A stretch of DNA of 64,000 bases from Seminavis robusta (taxonomy: Eukaryota > Bacillariophyta > Bacillariophyceae > Naviculales > Naviculaceae). The stretch is taken from the NCBI GenBank assembly GCA_903772945.1, contig CAICTM010000018.1, positions 1 through 64,000 of the forward strand. Direction: 5' to 3'. The notes below the pieces were generated by a model. The model saw nothing but the letters and a program-made list of their open reading frames with translations. It was not told the origin of the DNA and did no database searches. Both the position numbers and the translations under genes were made by a program. Below, piece after piece: positions 11,701 to 21,110 of the stretch; the stretch's first letter is position 1; each line of letters opens with the position of its first letter.

Positions 11701-13532
11701 GTGGAACACTTGCAGGGTTTTAGATTGTTGGGTAACTGCTTCTGCTTTGACATAGTTGTGTAGTCATCATCACCCCAAAAGAGATGCTGTCGATGAGGGT
11801 CTTCTTCCTGTCCCGGCAACTGGATGTACGGAGGTTGCCATTTGTGTTCTTTGATGCGATCATCCGACTGGATAGTGCTCCAATGCTGCAACGCCTGCAA
11901 TTTGGTACTCCACACGGGATACTTGCTGTCCTCCGAAACTCTGGGTTTCGGACTGTATTTCCAATTATTAGCTTGGTCGTCACCGATCTTTTCCTTCCAT
12001 TCCGGCTGATCGTCGCTATTGGCTATTCTTGCACGTTTGTTACGTTTGTATTGTGGCTCGTACAGTCCCAACTTCCACTTGTGCGTTTCATCCAGTTGCC
12101 GCAAGACAGAAAACCAATAGCGCCGTGCCGAAGTAATATTCAGTTGCGGATGCGGCGCCTTTTGAAAGTGCCAGGGCGCATGGGCATGGTACTCCCACTG
12201 CACAAAATCGCGATACGGTGCCACGCCAAACGGAGCCACGATTTTGCGCAGCTTATTGTCGGGATCATCGGCAAACTGCTGGGCTCCACGGCCTCCCTGT
12301 TTCTCTTCTTCCATAGGCAAGCAACTGTAGTTCAAGAGTGGATTGATAGAAGGCAAAATATCAACGCGAGACCCGCCAAATTGCGTGTAGATTTGCTTGC
12401 CAATAACGATGGAGTACTTTTTGCGCACAAAGCGGATCCAATAGTAGAGCAACCCGGCATCGCTGTCGGCTCCCTCAAACGACCATTGAGTCTTTGGTTT
12501 GACACGTTTCTTCGTCTTGCCAGTCGCCATTTGAAGGGCTAATTGTTTGACCGACGTCCAACTATCGCCGCCGCCCTTGAATTTTCGCCCCCAGCCAACT
12601 TCCTTGTCAAAATTCTGATTGCCATAGGGATAACTCTCCTGCAGCATTCTCAAGAATTGTTGGTAATGTCCTCGGTTGGGTTTTAGAATGAAAATGGAAG
12701 TGGACATGGGCTTATCAGCAATACTAATCACAACATTTTCTCGGAGAAGAGAATCTGGTCCCACTGATCCTTCGTGGGCGAGTTCGAGGAGATAATCCAA
12801 ACTGCACTGAGGCATGATATCGGCACTAATGTACATGACTCTGGAATATTGAGCCCATTCCAGGATCCGGAACTTTTCCAGGGCCAGAGTGGCAAATCCG
12901 TTTGTGTAGGAGGGAATGGAGGGTGGTAGATACTTCAATTGGATGTTCAAATCTGCAATCATTTTTACCTCATCTTGTGGCAATTCGGCATAGGGGCTTG
13001 CCATGTGAACCATCAAGATCATATCGGCTTGACTACCGGATGTTCGTAGATTGTGAACCGAGACCAAGACATTGTAGAGCAATCCTCGGTATCCCATACT
13101 GGGATGATCATGGCTGGTGGTAAGATTTCGAGTGGGAACTCCCCCAATAAAGAATGCATAGGCAAAGCGGCTTCTGGTGGTTTCTTGCAGTGGCTGGGTG
13201 GGTTCCTGGACGGTAGCCTCCATTCCCATGAACTTCCAAACGGACAAATGAGCTACCTGGAACAGGATGAAGCAGCTTATACCCAAAGTCAAAATGGAAC
13301 CAAACAGCAGAAGCTGGTTTCTCTTCTTGTTCTTCGTTGCTGTACTGCTCTTGTTGGAACCAAAAGGAGAAGAAGAGGAAGAAGGGCTCATCATCAGATT
13401 CTTCTTTTTCTGAAGTATGATACTATTCTGGGTTGGCTGAATACCGCCGGAACTGCTGCTGGTAGTGCCATTGTTATATATACTGCGAGATTGCAAGCCC
13501 ATCCTTTTTGCTTCTTTCCTAACAGAATACAC
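8736..13532 (-). CDS. Type II membrane multi-module glycosyltransferase
   Basis: One uninterrupted exon encodes 1598 residues. A basic, Ser-rich cytosolic tail is followed by one membrane helix at about 74-95, the layout of a Golgi type II enzyme. Four modules follow. The first (about 120-480) resembles GT8/glycogenin-like transferases, but its DxD position reads SAD (YISADI, near 234). The second (about 640-920) is GT2-like with LDGDDEF near 795. The third (about 960-1210) is another GT-A type module with FVDDDQFW near 1055. The fourth (about 1280-1598) opens with FVCITGQFERL and resembles uncharacterised glycan-related C-terminal domains; its activity is unclear. The enzyme probably builds a complex glycan on proteins or polysaccharide in the Golgi (inference). 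Three transferase-like modules in one chain is unusual. Donor and acceptor sugars cannot be read from sequence. Confidence 0.85.
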   Translation of the reverse strand: MYSVRKEAKRMGLQSRSIYNNGTTSSSSGGIQPTQNSIILQKKKNLMMSPSSSSSPFGSNKSSTATKNKKRNQLLLFGSILTLGISCFILFQVAHLSVWKFMGMEATVQEPTQPLQETTRSRFAYAFFIGGVPTRNLTTSHDHPSMGYRGLLYNVLVSVHNLRTSGSQADMILMVHMASPYAELPQDEVKMIADLNIQLKYLPPSIPSYTNGFATLALEKFRILEWAQYSRVMYISADIMPQCSLDYLLELAHEGSVGPDSLLRENVVISIADKPMSTSIFILKPNRGHYQQFLRMLQESYPYGNQNFDKEVGWGRKFKGGGDSWTSVKQLALQMATGKTKKRVKPKTQWSFEGADSDAGLLYYWIRFVRKKYSIVIGKQIYTQFGGSRVDILPSINPLLNYSCLPMEEEKQGGRGAQQFADDPDNKLRKIVAPFGVAPYRDFVQWEYHAHAPWHFQKAPHPQLNITSARRYWFSVLRQLDETHKWKLGLYEPQYKRNKRARIANSDDQPEWKEKIGDDQANNWKYSPKPRVSEDSKYPVWSTKLQALQHWSTIQSDDRIKEHKWQPPYIQLPGQEEDPHRQHLFWGDDDYTTMSKQKQLPNNLKPCKCSTPITVDPCSLPDRSFEDWVKTRMGTGFSKHTPACPDAARHDMHVVLPFANLDANTIHDAYCSVQCQDYPSDKVTIYVYQDGGDEKSLLPPICGTNAVLELDPPVKVSEMTSNQQEDEKFEEKAKEWAEQVMNNFDQKLASKRHGSVANVVCLKSREHSGPGGAKYWAFRLVQAKANANDVVVVLDGDDEFYTPKALQIINRKYVEMSAWMTYGSYHGKYSEQTKGIPGKYLEGGETWNPRKENPSWRFGHTRTFKTHLLRRVTRKDFTFKDGSWLIKATDRGFVYRMLEVSGFDRVGYIEQAIYKYKWSASSSTQAQIPKEMRVAQLQHVVDMEPSKRVSLPIHVIIVCWGRVFMLKDQLTWLQHQNLTKNRQIILHLLGNNPDTNPDIHRAVREFKQKQQDGKFEGVIPLQIRIVENKVNWHAFSRFIYTNELRKTEPMDLVVFVDDDQFWFPDFLSALLTYFKPRGMTTWYGKTFPNTDQQTGKADYWTSGILWKYIMRGETELASFTYGGPGGSVFDINLWLFGQQLMRLQRDLQQYYEFDDLWASYIIDAMLGWELRRSPWPVPIDIANCDHPIYNETIFPSLPEKQAARIRQMNADMQVQLRAVATFSDNTTANTKSGMFDDLCTRYYWHVNRPDGKEWRPNKLTVERSNVIGKSPILRPIPAVSEPKRAFVCITGQFERLELKSKIEKFFRSLSRVGYKVDVALVLTGGMSTFTNDAHINQAGRDKSPFYEQFSKAVEAIQQESNITLISPHDKKDGLYERLSVNKVHLQYLIGLYEDQVDKRSFEAQENRAENHPRIYESYQRCLAHAENHIEKVSLKAAKADPSATFNPPTLENYYNVYFRLREDVGFQNSLPNSVVSSLAEPPRNSITVCSCRAWGGLNDRFATVSPDVARIYFTRPYNIFSSQEDMVDNYVNNPESFLLYSYLTAGINVYGIKALKGIVRMYKKDGQAAVYSDDLKREWCPPPSNHTIALLQNYGWDL

Positions 13533-15639
13533 TAGTGGGTACTAGTAGGGCGACGGTATCTAGACAAGGTTGCCCTCAGCCTCAATGACATGATGCAAGG
13601 TCGAAGCGGCCGAAAAGATACGATGTTCCGCGCGTCTCTTCCGGTACGCGTAAGCCTCCTAGGCTGCCTACATGTTTTGATGGCGAGCCTGGCACAGCAT
13701 GTGTAAAGAATTGTCAGTGTACATACATGCAGACAGAAATTAATTCCAAGATCTAGATGCAAAACAGCACAAATCAGTGTAGTGGGTTGGCTGCTAGTAC
13801 CGGTACGTTCAGTCTAAGCTTTGCCGTATGGGAAAGCAAAATCTGAATCGAATCTATGTCTTGTATATCCTGGCCGGTCAGCTATTGGTACCAGTAGATG
13901 AATGCAAAAGGCTACGATTATTGGCTTAAACCTACAGGTACAAGCGGGTTGGCTTCCTTCAAACAGTCCTCCCAACACATGGAGCCAGAGCCAAGCAAGA
14001 GCATATATATGTTTCAGGGCCCTGTACAACGACTTGGCTACTCCACCCATTGAATAGCACCAGCACTGGTTGTCTAGTTGGCTGGCATGAGTTGATGGCG
14101 AACTTTCCCTTCTTCTACAGCTTATGCCTTCACAAGCACTTGATAGACACCAAAGAGCTTCAACCATCCAAACTGTTCAGACAACTTCTTGTTCAAAGCA
14201 CTATCATCCAGCTGACAGAGGTGATCAGTTTTGATGACTCCATGGCAATGATCCACTAAATAGCCGGCAGCAGCATTCAGGGTCCACAATGTCTTGACAA
14301 CCTTCACCAAGCCTAGTAGGCTTGGGCCCTCCTTGCATACCCAACAGCTTGGAAGGACGGATCGTCAAAGCAGCTTGTGGTGGCGCATTCTTGCGGGGCT
14401 TCTTGGCAAAGGGACTGTCCTTTGGAAACCTTGGGCTCTTTGGTGAACGTTCGCGGCTGTTGTTCTTCTTTGTGGGCGGGTGGTTTTCATCACAAAAATT
14501 TGTAGGCTTGAAAGACGTAATGATGTAGCCACGGGCTGGCTTCACGGTTGCGCGGTTCATTCTAGCCAGTTTACAGCAGTAGCCAAAGAACTGACAAGGA
14601 TCAGGTCGGATCGGATCGGTCCACAAGGCTGACATGGGCTGAATGGCTGAACAGGCCAACACAAAGAGGAAGTTTTCGTCTACTTTATACTCCTACCATA
14701 TGAGCTTCCTTCTAGTAGTAGACCAGTGAATGAAGAGAGTGAACAAGCCCAAAGGTTGTCTGCAAATGGCTCAAAATGGGGAATTTGTGACGGAGAAAAT
14801 CCAACGGGCCTCTGTTCCCTACTAAAGTGTGAGTTCGCGCCCTTGTCCAGGTTAACGGTTGAGTAGACAGGACAAAGCGATTCGATTCGATTGAATGATT
14901 CAATCGAATTCGATTCGATTCATCACTCAAAACAACTTACCATTACCGGTAGCTCTAACCCTTTACAAAAGAAGCCCCAAAAGCAAAACCACAAGAGAAC
15001 AAAGAGGAGGAGCTTCCCCATTTTGACCCGACAGCAAAAGCACAACAGCAGCAAGAGGACGCAAAAACATCACGACTTCACAGTAGGCGACTTCCAGCAT
15101 TGTGCCTCCTCCCAGCTCTTGAAACCATTTCCACTTGACTGACCCTTTGTCATTATTCTTATTTTTGTTCCTTCCAACTGCTAGAGAAACAGCTACTGAG
15201 AGACGAGACGAGAGGAGAAGAAAAGGATCCATCAAAAGGCTGACAGTCTCTTCTGGTGAGTGTCATTTGAGTCGAGTCACTCCTCTCTTTGCTTTCACCA
15301 CAACATTCGGCCATCTCTGACCACACGCTTCCTCTTTGTTCTTTCTCTTAACAGGATACTGGTGGCTTGTTGGCGAGAGTATCTGAACTCTGAATTTGTG
15401 TATTGGAGTCTGTCTGCCTCCCAACAGCACGGTGGTCTCTTTACAGTCCATTGATCTCAGCGTCGCCTAAGGATCCTGACATCCATCTCTTTTCTTGGCG
15501 GAGCTACAGAATTGAATCAAGTCTCTTTGGGAGGGAACGGCATCAAGTCTCTTCATCCTTCGTCATTGTCTGGGTTCTCTCCTTGCGGGACAGCCATTGT
15601 TGATTGAGCTAACTGGACGCACACAGCTCCACAAGCAAA
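13533..15639. promoter_or_regulatory. Divergent intergenic region with GATTC arrays and a gene fragment
   Basis: This 2.1-kb region separates two divergent genes. It has TACCGGTA at 13798-13805 and 14944-14951, and an array of GATTCGATTC and its complement at about 14880-14922. A small coding remnant on the minus strand is listed separately. Upstream of that remnant, near 14370-14560 on the minus strand, a Lys/Pro/Ser-rich frame (SPKSPRFPKDSPFAKKPRK) may be part of the same old gene. Otherwise nothing is supported. Confidence 0.4.
14122..14310 (-). pseudogene. Fragment of a papain-like domain, paralogue of the 23.3-24.0 kb exon
   Basis: The minus-strand frame reads TLNAAAGYLVDHCHGV and then EQFGWLKLFGVYQVLVKA before a stop. 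This matches the end of the domain at 23.6-23.9 kb, which reads MFNAGAGYIADGNEGV and KQFGWSKLETVYQVVVKK. The spacer between the two blocks is shorter here. The cysteine-bearing half of the domain was not found nearby, and no start codon or gene body is evident. It is probably a truncated duplicate on the opposite strand, 1.3 kb before the start of the full gene. It could instead be the last exon of a small diverged gene. Confidence 0.5.
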
Positions 15640-15880
15640 ATGTCATTGTTTTCCTCCCTTGCAGGAAAGATTGGAAGTGCCCTGGGCGTACCCGTAGGAA
15701 CGGGTGGTTTTAGAGGTGATGGCTTTCCAGATCCACTACAAGACGACACTGTGGATGCGGATGCCCTTCCTGATACTGCGGATGTCGCCAAGGATGACAA
15801 TGGTGCTGATTTACCTTCTGGTGATTCCCGAGAAACACCTGGAGACTTGGAGGATCCTGGTCCTCGTGGTGCAGGAGACA

Positions 15881-15899
15881 CCAGTGACAAGACTGATGA
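15881..15899 (+). repeat. Left copy of 19-bp direct repeat (likely target-site duplication)
   Basis: The sequence CCAGTGACAAGACTGATGA is identical to 18769-18787. In the interrupted gene both copies encode SDKTD in frame with their neighbouring coding sequence. Confidence 0.7.
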
Positions 15900-18768
15900 C
15901 TTTTCCACGGGAAGCCGAACACCGAAGCACTTCCCCTCTGGATCTGTCACTACAAGCACAACAACACTAATAGCAACAAACACAACCAATCGGTCATACC
16001 TATACCATTACACTACCTATTAGCACCATTAGAAGCATTGAAACGAAGCGAAAGGACCTCAGGAAGCCTGTTTTCTGTTATCTTGTTGAAGAGTACTGTT
16101 TTACTATAGGATTCAACTCAACGTCATCACGGAAAACATACACCCCTTTTTCCTCTCTTTATCTCTCATTCAAGCCCTCCGGTTGACAGGATCGACACCT
16201 CCTCTGGTATCTCCTATCAAGCGCACCTCTCCTATCAAGCGACTATCAAAGCGGCCTTCCCCGATTCAGATTAGAAAGCCATCCCCATTGAAATCCTACG
16301 AGATCGGGCGGGTTTTCTATTCTCGACCGCCGACGGCCAAGTTGGACGAATTTGAACACAAGAAGAAGTCACCGGTCTTCCCCAGCACAGCACAGAAAAC
16401 AATTCCCATATCTATTTGTTGTTTTCTCAGCTACGCTCCTGACGGCCATCGAAATCCCATTGTCGATCCTCTTTTTCGAACGATCGATCTCCTTCCTCAA
16501 CAACAACACGCTCGGTTAACCTTACCTCTAAGGCAACCGGTGACGTGGTTTCGAATCGAATCCTCTGAATCGACTCGCGAATCGAATCGGTTTTCGAATC
16601 GAATCGAATCCAAGACTCGCTCCTCCGTGAATCGATCGATCTTCCCACGAACGTACCTCCCCTCCGATACGTACCTCTTCCTCCGTACGCAGCCTACTGT
16701 CATCAAGAAGGACTTCACGAGATACCTGCAGTGACCACCCAGAAGAGAATTACACCTGTATTCTTACTTTCTCACCGGCCACTAGTGGTTTCTCCCGACG
16801 TCCTTGTTGGCACTGATCCTACTGATCCAACCAGTCCTATCCCTATACAGACTGATTGACTGATCGACACCTGCTGTTACCACCCCTCCATTGATATCTT
16901 ACTCCTCCCCAAGAGGAACAACAAACAACAACAGAGTTCCTGTAAGGACTTGAGTTGGTTACAAGTTGGATCCTAACTCAGCTTTTTCGCTGGAGTTACT
17001 GAGCATAGTTTCCTTCCTTGGACACCAGGATTGGCCTCGTCAGCCTTCTCCCTGGGATATCCAGCTCCTCTCCAAAGGACCTCACCCACACAAGAACAAA
17101 CTACAAAAGTTGCCCCTCTGAGGCTAGATTGTGCAACACTTCATTGACACCGCCACCTCTCTGCTACTGCACCTGCCTCTCCTACTGAACTTAAGGAACT
17201 CCAAAGGATTGAGCCCCAGACAGAACTGCAGCGTGGTGTGGCATAGATATTAATACATAACTGACTCTATCTCTCTCTCATTGATTGTTGAGTGACTCTC
17301 CAGTGACTTCCCACAGTTCCACCTGAATCGAGTACCCTCTCCACATCTTGGCTTGACTCTCTGTTGCATTGATAGCATCGGTCACTACAACAGATTGAGT
17401 ACCAGCCTTTGAGACAACACAGTGTCATCCAGTAACACAGCCCCATCAACCAACAACACCCCTTGATCCCCCCACCACTGCCTCTACTGGCTATAGCGTG
17501 ACTTCTCCAGTTTTCCCTGAAAGAATCCCTAACAGCCTTTGGCTCTGATACCATCTTCTCCTGCAGGTAGTGGTATACCTGCACCAGACTTGGCCACAGC
17601 CTTTGATCCAGTGGCAACAACAACCCAACAACTTGATATAAACCTTGATTACCAGTGCCTCAGTGCATTGCCCCTTGAATACACCCTTCTCTATCAATCA
17701 TCTCGCCACCTCACAAGCAACCTCCATTGCTTGCGTTGAAGCAACGACACTACAGTCAATACTCCAGGATACACAACTCTCCCACCAACCCACCTACCAC
17801 CCACCATGACTTCCCCATGTCTACCCACAACTTCACTCAAACCCAAGGTCCTCCCAGACATTCCCCCACTCCCACACTTCACCCAACCAACCACATCCAC
17901 CATCCTCCGCAGACTACACAACACCACTCCCCAGATGATCAGCCAACAGCTCCTAGAGCATGCAGCCATCTTGAGGATCACACCCTTCCGAATCACACCC
18001 TACCCTATCAGGGAGGATGCCTTTGTTCTCACCCTTGAACACAGGCACGCCTCTATCCTACAACACACCATCAACCATGCTACATCCCAACTCCTACAAC
18101 AACACTCCAACCCCAACAGGATCTCCCCTCCTGCCCGTGGCACCAGCCCACTCCCAGTGCCCCCTTATCCCCCTTCTATTGACTCAACAACCCCTCGAAC
18201 AGCCCACAACACTCCAGCAGCCACTGTGCCTCCCTCCTGGGAACCACACACTGCCAGTGTGTCATTTGACCCCATCTTCTGCCTGCTTGTTGGCCTCTAT
18301 CTAACAATTTTTGTGCATTGGATGGGTTACACCCTGCTCTGGTCCAGCCTGAGGAGTACCACCTCCTACGGGCTCTGCTGGCATCTTGCCTTGCATGCCA
18401 AGGCCCTTGCCACAGCTTGGGACCAGATCACCCAGACACACTTACTGGCGAGCACTCTTTGGTCTGGCAATCTAACTGGTCCTCACGGTCCCTTTGGTGA
18501 TAATGGTTTCAATACCGACAAAAATCCTGTGTAAGCCCCTGTAACCCAGGTTTTGTGCTGCAGGTTCCCTATCAATGTGCTCACCCCCCTACCCAGGGCA
18601 TCTGTCTACTTGGTGCTGGCTCCACGTTGGGCCAGTGGATGAGGTCATGTTGATTGGGCAAATAAGTAGATGACGACTCAGCTAGGTGGGGGCTTCCCCA
18701 CCACTTGCCCGCGTCATAAAAGCCACTCCGTGGCCATAGTTTGTTAAACTAATGAGTATTTTACACCC
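15900..18768. mobile_element. Unclassified 2.9-kb insert in the repeat-rich gene
   Basis: The segment is bounded by perfect 19-bp direct repeats. The distance between equivalent bases is 2888 bp, and reading across one repeat copy keeps the host frame, as expected for an insertion with target-site duplication. Composition differs from the host gene: it is pyrimidine-rich on the plus strand, with many ACA/CCA runs. I found no terminal inverted or long terminal repeats and no reverse transcriptase or transposase motif. It contains an open frame of 242 residues at 17806-18534, rich in Pro, Thr and His, with a hydrophobic stretch near its end, and a basic SPIKR/RPSPI-rich stretch near 16190-16370. 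A 19-bp duplication is more typical of target-primed (LINE or SINE-like) insertion, but this is not proven. Identical duplications suggest a recent event. Confidence 0.55.
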
Positions 18769-18787
18769 CCAGTGACAAGACTGATGA
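18769..18787 (+). repeat. Right copy of 19-bp direct repeat
   Basis: This copy is identical to 15881-15899 and is followed by the resumed coding sequence (TDEGGDTDGQQKK). The preceding TTTTACACCCCCAG also resembles a splice acceptor. However, a donor at the GT inside the left copy would put the downstream frame out of register. Confidence 0.7.
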
Positions 18788-20644
18788 AGGAGGTGACACG
18801 GACGGCCAACAAAAGAAGCAGATGCACACAACAATTCCTACCGATTTTAGCGACACACCAACATTACCGGCCGCATCTACAGAGAGTGTTCCTGCCAAAG
18901 GCAACTCCAAGCCAAAAGAGAAACCAACACATGCAATGGGTGCCAAAGAGTCGACGGTTGAGAATTGCCGCGCTTCACCGAACACGCTCAGCAAGAGAAA
19001 TATTCTTATCATTAAGCGGCCAGCAGTGGCAAAACTGCAAAAAGACAAGTCTGTGCAGAACCAAAACAAGAAGAGCGCTCCTCCTCCTCTTGGAGCAAAC
19101 AAAGCATCGACAAAATGTTCGGTTGTGGATCAGTCAGCTAAAGCAAGGAAGGCCTTGGGAAACATTGACGACAACACAACCAACAATCGTCTCCCGCTCA
19201 CTGATGCCGCTAAGGATGCTGCCAACAAGACAGACGAGCCAAGAAGATGGACGTCGAGACTGTTGAAGAGGACGACAACATTTTGGGGAATGATGAAGAT
19301 GACGAAAGCATCGACGATTTTCCTTTGACCGATGAAGAGAAAGACTTTATTGCTCAGGAACTGGCCAAGCAGAAGGATCAAACCGATGAAGAGAAAGACT
19401 TCATTGCTCAGGTACTTGCCGAGCAGGACGCCAAGAAGACGAATGGCACTGTGTTGAAAAGCGCTGGTTTTGGTTCTTTAGAAGACCGAAATGAGATAGA
19501 TTTAGACGACAAAAACGTGGACATGGATTGGCTTCTTTCCATTGACGCCACTGAGGATGCTTCTGCTCCCAAGAAGAGAGGAGGAGTGGATTCCTCCATC
19601 ATTACTGTGGATGAGAAGGGCATGGATCTGGAGTCGCGAGATGCCTCTATTGCTGACAAGGGCAGCCTGTTTTCTGGTGGGACTGTTACGAAGGCAGCCA
19701 AAGAAGCTTCTGTTGTGTACTCCAAGACCAGTGATGTTGAGATGAAAAGTAGATCCGCCGCCACGAAGACCACTATTTGAGCTCACGACCAAGACAACGG
19801 TGCACCAGTGAAGAATTCCTCATCCGTCGCCAAAGGAGCGGACAAGGTTGGCAGCTCTTCTACAGCAGCCGCATCTACAGAGAGTGTGCCTGCCAAATGC
19901 AACCCAAAGCTTTCCGATGAGCCTGTAAAAGAGAAACCAAAACATATAACAGGTGGCGGCAGTGCAGGTGGTGGAGCAACTGGCGGTGTAAGTTTTGGCG
20001 TTGGTGCTGACAAGAGCCCTGCCAAGAAACTGGTCACCACAATGAACGACATGATGATGATGGATGTGAGCACTCCTTCGAAGAAGAGCTCCTCTGGTTC
20101 AAGGGCCGACAATGCTTCCACAATGGGCATGGGTTTTAGTGCTGCCACGAAAACGGACAATGTGCACCCGGAGAAGATGGATGGCACTGCCAAGCAATCT
20201 GACACATTGGGTCGTGCGCAAAGGAGAGTTTCATTCGCTGGTACTCTGGAAGTTGGTGCTACTGAAGTTGTTGACCATGGCAAAAAGGGTCGAACTTTGA
20301 CTCCCAAGAAAGACGGTGATCCCAAGAAAAGCCCTGCCAACAAGAAGGCACGCTCAGATCACAATCAAAAGGGAGATTCAATGGAAGTAGAAGAAGAACA
20401 CTCAAGCGCGGGTGCGGCTGACAACACTCCCAGGGCCAACAAGAAAAACAAAGGAGTGCCACTGACTGCAACAAAGAAGAGTCCAGTGCCGAAACGACCA
20501 AACAACTCTGCTACGCCAAGCAAGGCCACCCCAAGCAAGGACACCCGCAAGAATCTGTTTCGTGCTCTCAGCGAGGCGGCAGTGGCTGGCGACAACTCTG
20601 ACAACCATGTGTCGGCCAGCGCAGCTGGAAATACAAAGCCTCCC

Positions 20645-21110
20645 AAAAAGCCAACTGGGAGTGGTGCTTCCATTGTCGACAGCAGCAAGAGTTCCTCTGG
20701 TGGGGACGTATCAGTTGTGGAAAAGGCTGGAAGCTCCAAGCCGTCCGAACAGCCACCCAAGCCAACTGGGAGTGGTGCTTCCATTGTCGACGGCAGCAAG
20801 AGTTCCTCTGGTGGGGACGTATCAGTTGCGGAAAAGGCTGGAAGCTCCAAGCAGTCCGAACAGCCACCCAAGACAACTGGGAGTGGTGCTTCTGGCTTCG
20901 TCTCCAGCAAAAGTTCCACAGCATCCACTGAGAAGGACTTGTCAGATGTTCCAAAGGCTGGAAGTGCGAAACATTCTGAACAGCCACCCAAGACAACCGG
21001 GAGTGGTGCTTCTGGCTTCGTCACCAGCAAACGTTCCACAGCATCCTCTGAGAAGGAGTTGTGGAGTTGTCAGCTGTTCCAAAGGCTGGAAGTACGAAAC
21101 ATTCTGAAGA
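20645..21110 (+). repeat. Tandem 111-120 bp coding repeats
   Basis: The unit begins with Thr-Gly-Ser-Gly-Ala-Ser and ends with a Lys-Ala-Gly-Ser / Ser-Glu-Gln-Pro-Pro-Lys block. Equivalent points lie at about 20651, 20762, 20873 and 20993, so the spacing is 111, 111 and 120 bp, followed by a partial, diverged fifth unit. All lie inside the disordered part of the interrupted gene. Such arrays commonly change copy number between alleles (family knowledge). Confidence 0.75.

Noticed and set aside
11784-12542. 252-residue plus-strand frame
   Set aside because: It is antisense to the well-supported glycosyltransferase exon and has no domain.
15884-18772. The 2.9-kb segment as a simple intron using GT in the left repeat and AG before the right one
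   Set aside because: Splicing there would change the reading frame, whereas deleting the insert with one repeat copy keeps it. A different donor cannot be excluded.
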